The notes under the pieces: generated by a model | Seen by the model: the letters and a program-made list of their open reading frames with translations, nothing else | Databases searched by the model: none | Told to the model about the DNA's origin: nothing | Origin: an uncultured Parvimonas sp. | GTDB taxonomy: Bacteria; Bacillota; Clostridia; Tissierellales; Peptoniphilaceae | Length of the DNA: 9,455 nt | Assembly: GCA_902470455.1 (NCBI GenBank) | Contig: CABRGI010000020.1 | Coordinates: 1 to 9,455 of the forward strand | Reading direction: 5' to 3' | Part shown: piece after piece, positions 4,578-9,455 of the stretch | Numbering within the stretch: the stretch's first letter is position 1 | Layout of the letters: each line of letters opens with the position of its first letter | Translations under genes and position numbers: made by a program

Positions 4578-4640
4578 ATGTTTTATATTAACTATTGTAG
4601 ATACAAGAATGGAGACCCCTTAAGATTTGATATTAAATAG
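4578..4640 (+). CDS. Possible 20-residue leader peptide or remnant ORF
   Basis: ATG at 4578 opens a 20-codon frame (MFYINYCRYKNGDPLRFDIK) that stops with TAG at 4638-4640. It is preceded by a strong Shine-Dalgarno GGAGG (4568-4572) with 5-nt spacing, better than chance in this AT-rich region. It lies between the promoter at 4496 and the lipoprotein ATG, 38 nt before the latter, so both would share a transcript. It could be a small translated protein, a leader peptide affecting the lipoprotein gene, or the 5' end of a decayed gene. No family is recognised and there is no run of one amino acid as in classical attenuation leaders. Confidence 0.4.
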   Translation: MFYINYCRYKNGDPLRFDIK

Positions 4641-4678
4641 TTGATTAGTATTGTTTTACTTTTAGTGGGAGGTAAGAT

Positions 4679-5071
4679 ATGAAAAAAATTAGTAAAATAT
4701 TACTATGTTTTATGATTTTACTTTTAACTTCTTGTACGGGAAGTAATGAAATTAAAAATTATTATGGAAGAAAATTTGTTGGTAAAAACGGTGGAGAAAT
4801 TGTTATTACCGAAAAAGTTGTAATATATTCAGGAGAACCGAGTAAAATAAATCCGAATTCAACTCCTGAAGATATTAATAAGGAAAAAGATAAAATGAAA
4901 AAAGCAAATGCAGCAGTATTTAATAATCCTAAGATAGTAAAAAAAGGAGATAAAAAATATTTAACAGCAGATAAATTGGAATACAAACTTTCGTTTGTAG
5001 ATGATGAAACAATAGTTGATGAAGATGACAATTATGAATTTAAATTATCAAAAGATAGCATTTACAAATAA
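4679..5071 (+). CDS. Small putative lipoprotein of unknown function
   Basis: A 130-residue precursor with a typical lipoprotein signal peptide: Lys at positions 2, 3 and 6, hydrophobic core (ILLCFMILLL) and a lipobox LTSC ending at Cys19. Lgt would lipidate Cys19 and signal peptidase II would cleave before it, leaving a 112-residue protein on the outer face of the membrane. The mature part is hydrophilic, with a Lys-rich middle and an Asp-rich end (DDETIVDEDDNYEF). I recognise no domain. The start is supported by GGGAGG at 4667-4672, 6 nt before the ATG. It probably shares a transcript with the 20-codon ORF upstream and ends at the hairpin 28 nt after its stop. It converges with the htrA-like gene. 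Confidence 0.8.
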   Translation: MKKISKILLCFMILLLTSCTGSNEIKNYYGRKFVGKNGGEIVITEKVVIYSGEPSKINPNSTPEDINKEKDKMKKANAAVFNNPKIVKKGDKKYLTADKLEYKLSFVDDETIVDEDDNYEFKLSKDSIYK

Positions 5072-5098
5072 TAATTAAATAAGCAAAAATTAACAACA

Positions 5099-5130
5099 AA
5101 AAAAGTTATGAATTATTTCATAACTTTTTT
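5099..5130. terminator. Bidirectional terminator between lipoprotein and HtrA genes
   Basis: A perfect 14-bp stem (5099-5112 with 5117-5130) around TTAT has an A6 run at one end and a T6 run at the other, so it yields a U tract on either strand. It lies 28 nt after the lipoprotein stop and 60 nt after the HtrA stop, as expected between convergent genes. Confidence 0.9.
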
Positions 5131-5189
5131 CGCATTTATTTATTTATTTTTACGGAGGATTTATAAAAAAATCTCTACTAATATGCTAA

Positions 5190-6761
5190 TTAATCATTGT
5201 TGTTTCTATTGTTATCATCATTTCCATCAAAATCATCTTCATTTCCATTGTAATTGTCATTATTACGATTACGATTTGGATTAAAACTATTTTGATTTTG
5301 ATTTTGTTTTGTCTTATTCTCAACTTTATTTAAGTCAAATTGTGTGAATTTAACTTCTATTGTAGTTGTTTTTCCATCTCTGTAAACTTCAATTTTAACT
5401 TTATCGCCAATCTTATAATTCAATAAGGCAGCTTTTAAAGTTGAGTTTGATGTAACTTTTGTATCTCCAACTTTTGTTATAATGTCTTTCGGTTTTAATC
5501 CTGCAGACTCTGCCGGAGAACCTGATAGAACTTCATGAACATATACACCTGAATCAACAGGTAATTTTTCTTGTCCTAATACATTATATCTTGAAACATC
5601 TATACCTCTTATACCAAGTGATACACTTTCAAACTTACCGTTTTTAATTATTTGTTCTAAAATTGGTTTTGCCAAATTTGAAGGAATTGAAAATCCGATT
5701 CCATCACTATTTCCGGCTTTTGCTGTATTTATTCCGATAAGTTGTCCTTTATCATTAAATAATCCACCACCACTGTTACCTGGATTTATTGCCGCATCAG
5801 TTTGGAATAAACCTTCCATAGTTGAACCATCTTGTAATGTAATAACTCTATCTTTTCCTGAAATGTATCCGGAAGTTAAAGTTGATTTTAAATTTATACC
5901 AAGTGGATTACCGATTGCTATAGCTTTATCCCCTATTGAAACTTTTGAACTATCTCCAAATTCAACAGGTTTTAAATCAAGGCCTTTAGGATCTATCTTA
6001 ATAACTGCTAAGTCTAAAGTTTTATCACTCCATAGAACTTTTGCTTCTCTCTTTGTTCCGTCACTCAAAATTACTGTTACGGATTTAGTCTTGGAAGGGT
6101 CAACTACGTGATTATTAGTTAAAATATAACCTTCTTTACTTACGATGACCCCTGATCCAAGTCCGCTTGTTTGTTTTTGAGTTGAAAACATATCTTCAGA
6201 AACCCCAACAGTTGTTATACCTACAACTGATTGCATTGCTTTTTGTGCAACAGCTTTTTCTACAGTTGTTCCGCCTGATGTATCTGCATTTGTTGTATTC
6301 GCATTTTGATCAGTTGGAGCTTGATTTAAAGCTGATTTTTCACTATTATTTTTCTTTAGATAATAACTTGTTCCACCTATACTAATTGAACTAGCTAAGA
6401 TTATAGCTAAAACAAATTTTGAGAAAGATTTAAATCTATTTCCTTTTTTTCTTCTTTCAAATTCCTTTTGAACAAGACCATCAACATAGGCTTCAAATTT
6501 TTTATTATCTTCTTCTGGTTCTTTAATATATTCTTCATAGTCTGACTCTGATTGTCTAATATAATCATCAGACGGTTCTTCAAAAAAGTCCTTATAATCT
6601 TCATCAACTACATCATTTATTTCATCTATATCATCTTGATTAAACAATTTTTGTGTTTCATTTATTTCTTCTCTTTTTTCTGAGATTTCTTCTATATTTT
6701 CTTTTATGTTTTCAGTATTATTTTCATTTCCATCAAAAATATTATCTTTTTTATTTTCCAT
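5190..6761 (-). CDS. HtrA/DegP-like membrane-anchored serine protease
   Basis: A 523-residue protease/chaperone predicted to handle misfolded proteins outside the membrane. Residues 1-110 are a cytoplasmic, strongly acidic region rich in Glu, Asp and Asn. One membrane helix follows (about 115-134). A low-complexity Asn/Thr linker leads to the trypsin-like domain (about 170-365) with the full triad: His218 in TNNHVV, Asp250 in LDLAVI, Ser330 in GNSGGG. One PDZ domain spans about 380-475, with an Asn/Asp-rich tail at 482-523. Layout matches Gram-positive HtrA/HtrB/YyxA proteins; the long acidic head and Asn tail make it longer than many. The start has a very strong site (AGAGGTGA) about 7 nt ahead. 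It is monocistronic, with its own consensus promoter and a tandem repeat suggesting response-regulator control. Confidence 0.95.
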   Translation of the reverse strand: MENKKDNIFDGNENNTENIKENIEEISEKREEINETQKLFNQDDIDEINDVVDEDYKDFFEEPSDDYIRQSESDYEEYIKEPEEDNKKFEAYVDGLVQKEFERRKKGNRFKSFSKFVLAIILASSISIGGTSYYLKKNNSEKSALNQAPTDQNANTTNADTSGGTTVEKAVAQKAMQSVVGITTVGVSEDMFSTQKQTSGLGSGVIVSKEGYILTNNHVVDPSKTKSVTVILSDGTKREAKVLWSDKTLDLAVIKIDPKGLDLKPVEFGDSSKVSIGDKAIAIGNPLGINLKSTLTSGYISGKDRVITLQDGSTMEGLFQTDAAINPGNSGGGLFNDKGQLIGINTAKAGNSDGIGFSIPSNLAKPILEQIIKNGKFESVSLGIRGIDVSRYNVLGQEKLPVDSGVYVHEVLSGSPAESAGLKPKDIITKVGDTKVTSNSTLKAALLNYKIGDKVKIEVYRDGKTTTIEVKFTQFDLNKVENKTKQNQNQNSFNPNRNRNNDNYNGNEDDFDGNDDNNRNNND

Positions 6762-6790
6762 AATAAATCACCTCTTTTTTAATATCATTT

Positions 6791-6819
6791 ATTATCTTGA
6801 ATATATTATAATCTGTCAA
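6791..6819 (-). promoter_or_regulatory. Promoter of the HtrA gene
   Basis: On the minus strand a perfect -35 TTGACA (6819-6814), a 17-bp spacer and -10 GATAAT (6796-6791, 5/6) form one of the best promoters in the window. The leader would be only about 23 nt before the start codon. Confidence 0.85.
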
Positions 6820-6820
6820 C

Positions 6821-6838
6821 CTTAAAGTAAACTTAAAG
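6821..6838 (-). promoter_or_regulatory. Tandem direct repeat abutting the HtrA -35 (candidate response-regulator site)
   Basis: CTTTAAG occurs twice on the minus strand (6838-6832 and 6827-6821) with a 4-bp gap, an 11-bp period, one base upstream of the -35 hexamer. Two 7-mers one helical turn apart next to the -35 is the classical layout for OmpR/PhoB-type regulators. In B. subtilis htrA/htrB are controlled by such a regulator (CssR); whether this site binds a counterpart is inference. Confidence 0.5.
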
Positions 6839-6980
6839 AAAAAACTTTTTTTAAAAATTTTTTTAATATATTCAAAAGAATTTTTTTCATAATTGACAGT
6901 GTTATTAAATGTATTTTAAGATAAAATATATGTAAACTCTATCAACTGTAAACATTATATCGTTAAAAACTTAAATGAAG

Positions 6981-7011
6981 TTAAAAAAAGAGGAGAATTC
7001 TTCTCCTCTTT
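6981..7011. terminator. Terminator of the tdh-kbl operon (bidirectional)
   Basis: An 11-bp perfect stem (6987-6997 with 7001-7011) around TTC is preceded on plus by A7 (6983-6989), which becomes the U tract on the minus strand. It lies 26 nt after the kbl stop. The plus side also has a T run (7016-7022) four bases after the stem, so it could stop transcription both ways. Confidence 0.88.
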
Positions 7012-7037
7012 AAAATTTTTTTGTTTTTTCTTTTTTA

Positions 7038-8222
7038 CTAGATAATTCCCATATCTTTTCCAGCTAATTCAAATGCTTTTACAGCTTTATCTAATTCTTC
7101 TTTAGTATGAGCTGCAGAAATCATACAACGAATTCTTCCTGTTCCTCTTGGTACAGTTGGGAATACTATAGCTGAACCGAATACTCCGTATTCTCTTAAT
7201 TTTTTAGAAAATTCCATAGTCTTAGCTTCTTCTCCAATAATTACAGGAGTAATCGGAGTTTCTGAATGACCAGTATTAAATCCTAATTTTCCTAATTGTT
7301 CTTTAAAGTATTTAGCATTATCCCAAAGTTTCTTTTGTAATTCATCTGATTCGATTAAAGTTTCAACAGAAGCGATACAAGCAGCAGTATCTCCAGGAGA
7401 TAAAGTTGTACTAAATAGAACAGGTCTTGCTCTGTGGTTTAACCATTCGTAAGCAACTTCGTTACAAGCAACATATCCACCTTTAACTCCGATAGCTTTT
7501 GAAAGAGTTCCGATAACAAAGTCAACTTTGTCATGTAATCCGAAATAATCTACAGTTCCTCTTCCGTGGCTTCCCATAACTCCTGAACCGTGAGCATCAT
7601 CAACATAAGTTAATGCATTATATTTTTCAGCTAATTTTACAATTTCAGGTAATTTTGCAAGGTCTCCGTCCATTGAGAAAACACCATCAGTAATAATTAA
7701 GATTGTCTTATATTTTCCTTGAGCTTCAACTAAAACTCTTTCAAGGTCTTCCATATCGCTGTGTTTGAAAACTGCTTTATCAGCTTTAGTCATTCTAATA
7801 CCGTCGATAATTGAAGCGTGGTTTAATTCATCAGAGATAATTAAATCGCCTTTTTCTGTAATTGCTTGGATAGTTCCTATATTACAATCATAACCTGATT
7901 GGAAAATGAATGCTCTTGGAGATTTTTTGAAAGTAGCTAATTTCTTTTCTAATTCTTCATGTAAATCCATATTCCCAATGATAGTTCTTACAGCACCAGC
8001 ACCTACACCATATTTTTCAATAGCTTCTTGAGCTTTTTTCTTTAAAACAGGATTATTAGCAAGTCCTAAATAGTTGTTTGCTGATAAGTTTACCATTTCT
8101 TTTCCGTCAAGAACAATTGTTGATGAATTCTTTCCGTTTAATACAGGTAATGTACGATAAACTCCATCTTCTTTTAACTTATTAACTTTTTCTTGTAAAA
8201 ATTCTAAATCATGAATACTCAT
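7038..8222 (-). CDS. kbl: Glycine C-acetyltransferase (2-amino-3-ketobutyrate CoA ligase)
   Basis: A 394-residue pyridoxal-phosphate enzyme of the alpha-oxoamine synthase family. It cleaves 2-amino-3-ketobutyrate with CoA to glycine and acetyl-CoA, the second step of threonine breakdown. Visible family features are SANNYLGLANNP (47-58), GAGAVRTIIGNM (74-85), ELNHASIIDG (132-141), TDGVFSMDGD (178-187), the cofactor-binding DDAHGSGVMG (208-217), and GTLSKAIGVKGGY (238-250), where Lys242 is the Schiff-base lysine. Length is normal for Kbl. The start has AGGAGA a few bases ahead. It lies 21 nt after the threonine dehydrogenase gene, whose product is its substrate. That partnership favours Kbl over the related BioF or 5-aminolevulinate synthase. 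Confidence 0.95.
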   Translation of the reverse strand: MSIHDLEFLQEKVNKLKEDGVYRTLPVLNGKNSSTIVLDGKEMVNLSANNYLGLANNPVLKKKAQEAIEKYGVGAGAVRTIIGNMDLHEELEKKLATFKKSPRAFIFQSGYDCNIGTIQAITEKGDLIISDELNHASIIDGIRMTKADKAVFKHSDMEDLERVLVEAQGKYKTILIITDGVFSMDGDLAKLPEIVKLAEKYNALTYVDDAHGSGVMGSHGRGTVDYFGLHDKVDFVIGTLSKAIGVKGGYVACNEVAYEWLNHRARPVLFSTTLSPGDTAACIASVETLIESDELQKKLWDNAKYFKEQLGKLGFNTGHSETPITPVIIGEEAKTMEFSKKLREYGVFGSAIVFPTVPRGTGRIRCMISAAHTKEELDKAVKAFELAGKDMGII

Positions 8223-8243
8223 ATCTCTATCTCCTATCTATAA

Positions 8244-9191
8244 CTATTTTAATTTTTTGCTTAAGTTTTCTAACATATCAACTGTCATTTTGTCTAAATC
8301 AAAACTTGGTTTCCAACCCCATTGTTCTCTTGCTGCAGAGTCATCCAATGAATTTGGCCAGCTTTCAGCTATAGCTTGTCTAATTGGATCTACATCATAG
8401 CTTAGTTTAAATTCAGGCATATATTTTTTAATGCTTTCTTCTAAAATTTCCGGTGTTAAACTCATAGCTGTAATATTGAAAGCATTTCTGTCTTTTAGTT
8501 TTGTAGGATCAGCTTCCATTAAATCAACAACTGCTTTAAGTGCATCTGGCATATAAAGCATATCCATTTGAGTTCCTTTACCTATATAAGAAGTGTAAGC
8601 TTTGTTTTTAATTGCTTCATAATAAATATGAACTGCATAGTCAGTTGTTCCTGCTCCAGGTAAAGTCTTATAAGAAATAATTCCCGGATAACGAACTCCT
8701 CTTACGTCAACGCCAAATTTATTATAGTAGTAATCACATAAAAGTTCTCCTGAAACCTTTGTTACTCCATACATAGTGTTAGGTCTTTGAATAGTAACTT
8801 GTGGTGTATTATCAAGTGGAGTGCCAACTCCAAATGCTGCTATTGATGAAGGTACGAATACTTGTGCATTTAATTCTCTTGCAACTTCTAAAGTATTTAC
8901 AACTCCGTCAACATTAACCTTCCAAGTTAATTGTGGCATACTTTCTCCTCTTGCAGAAAGTATTGCTGCTAAATTTACTATTGTATCAGCTTTAAATTCT
9001 TTAGCTAATTCAAACATTCTTTTTGGATCAGTAACATCTAATGTTTCAAAACGAATATCTTCGATAGCCGCTTTGTTTGCATCTGAACAGTCTGTAGCCA
9101 ATATATTTTCTCTTCCGTAAATATCCCCCAAATAAAGAGCCAATTCAGTACCTATTTGTCCAAGTGCTCCTGTCATTAAAATCCTTTTCAT
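8244..9191 (-). CDS. tdh: L-threonine 3-dehydrogenase, extended SDR type
   Basis: A 315-residue NAD-dependent enzyme oxidising L-threonine to 2-amino-3-ketobutyrate. It belongs to the GalE-like extended short-chain dehydrogenases, not to the zinc-dependent Tdh of E. coli. The N-terminal dinucleotide motif is TGALGQIGTE (7-16), with Asp34 at the end of the second strand. VNLAAILSARGE lies at 72-83, the Ser pair at 115-116, and the catalytic Tyr141 and Lys145 in YGVTK. The segment VRGVRYPGIISYKTLPGAGTTDYA (163-186) is characteristic of SDR threonine dehydrogenases, as I recall from the Flavobacterium and Thermoplasma enzymes. The start follows AAAGGAGA by about 7 nt. It is the first gene of the tdh-kbl operon. 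Confidence 0.93.
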   Translation of the reverse strand: MKRILMTGALGQIGTELALYLGDIYGRENILATDCSDANKAAIEDIRFETLDVTDPKRMFELAKEFKADTIVNLAAILSARGESMPQLTWKVNVDGVVNTLEVARELNAQVFVPSSIAAFGVGTPLDNTPQVTIQRPNTMYGVTKVSGELLCDYYYNKFGVDVRGVRYPGIISYKTLPGAGTTDYAVHIYYEAIKNKAYTSYIGKGTQMDMLYMPDALKAVVDLMEADPTKLKDRNAFNITAMSLTPEILEESIKKYMPEFKLSYDVDPIRQAIAESWPNSLDDSAAREQWGWKPSFDLDKMTVDMLENLSKKLK

Positions 9192-9241
9192 TATTCATTC
9201 TCCTTTCAAAATAATTGGTAAAGTTTTTACTATCCAAATGT

Positions 9242-9270
9242 ATTATACATCAATTTTAATCACTTTACAA
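9242..9270 (-). promoter_or_regulatory. Promoter of the tdh-kbl operon
   Basis: On the minus strand, -35 TTGTAA (9270-9265, 4/6), a 17-bp spacer and a perfect -10 TATAAT (9247-9242) lie about 50 bp ahead of the tdh start. The -10 lies inside a 13-bp palindrome ATGTAT-T-ATACAT (9238-9250), which could be an operator overlapping the promoter or a chance result of the AT-rich hexamer. Confidence 0.7.
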
Positions 9271-9410
9271 CACCTTATATAGAAAATTTTAATATTTTTA
9301 TATGGCATAAGTGAATAAATAATTCAAATAGTATTATAAGATTAAAGCAGAAATCTTAATATCTTTTTTAAAACTATAAAACTTTTATTCGTATATTAGT
9401 ATTATATGAC

Positions 9411-9443
9411 GCTAAAAATATCGTTGTCCTGTAAATTTTTAGC
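9411..9443. repeat. 9-bp perfect inverted repeat at the window edge
   Basis: GCTAAAAAT (9411-9419) and ATTTTTAGC (9435-9443) are perfectly complementary across 15 bases. No long T run follows on plus, so it is not a clear terminator. Apart from it and the tdh promoter, I see nothing in 9271-9455: no open frame with a ribosome binding site and no RNA gene. Confidence 0.3.
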
Positions 9444-9455
9444 TAATAACTCTTT

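Noticed and set aside
4762..5031. Minus-strand 89-codon frame
   Set aside because: Antisense to the lipoprotein gene, which has signal peptide, lipobox and strong ribosome binding site. The antisense frame has none of these.
5154..5185. GGAGG followed by a possible small plus-strand gene
   Set aside because: The nearest ATG is about 25 nt from the GGAGG and no frame of useful length follows before the HtrA gene's end.
5863..6607. Plus- and minus-strand frames inside the HtrA gene (5863-6111, 6167-6385, 6407-6607)
   Set aside because: All overlap the intact protease frame in other phases; no ribosome binding sites and low-complexity translations.
8821..9120. Plus-strand 99-codon frame
   Set aside because: Antisense to the dinucleotide-binding domain of threonine dehydrogenase; no independent support.
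9192..9455. Riboswitch or T-box upstream of tdh
   Set aside because: No conserved glycine-riboswitch or T-box core is seen, and the predicted promoter lies only about 50 bp from the start codon, leaving too short a leader.

Overview
The window is AT-rich, with strong AGGAGG-type ribosome binding sites and short intergenic gaps. This suggests a low-GC Gram-positive anaerobe, probably a Bacillota of the Tissierellia type (Parvimonas- or Peptoniphilus-like). That placement is inferred from protein style and gene content and was not tested against a database.

Layout from left to right: a tRNA-Pro(UGG) with its own terminator; a short DUF1858 protein gene with its own terminator; about 1.2 kb of gene-free DNA (515-1722) packed with hairpins and diverged repeats; a minus-strand pair encoding a DEAD-box RNA helicase with a DbpA-type RNA-binding domain, then a TrmH/SpoU-family RNA methyltransferase; a divergent regulatory region (4226-4577) with a promoter on each strand, a pair of perfect inverted DnaA boxes and a second palindrome; a plus-strand transcript with a 20-codon ORF and a small lipoprotein gene; a minus-strand HtrA/DegP-like membrane serine protease with an excellent promoter and a tandem direct repeat next to its -35; and a minus-strand tdh-kbl operon that converts threonine to glycine and acetyl-CoA.

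The functional groupings are clear. Helicase and methyltransferase are 25 nt apart and probably act on ribosomal or other structured RNA. SDR-type threonine dehydrogenase and 2-amino-3-ketobutyrate CoA ligase catalyse consecutive reactions and are 21 nt apart. The lipoprotein and HtrA genes converge on a bidirectional terminator and both concern the cell envelope.

The most unusual part is the gene-free array at 554-1704. It is built from repeated three-part units: a short hairpin, a longer hairpin, and a core whose two arms are ATTTC/GAAAT, ATCTC/GAGAT or ATCTT/AAGAT in different copies, so base pairing is kept while sequence changes. Four cores are exactly 60, 50, 40 and 30 nt long because the segment between the arms is built from 8, 6, 4 or 2 purine-rich pentamers. 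Units alternate in orientation, forming two composite inverted-repeat elements in tandem, and the whole array lies between two nearly identical terminator hairpins. The core resembles interspersed palindromes seen in many unrelated bacterial genomes, but the modular build and pentamer steps deserve a proper look.
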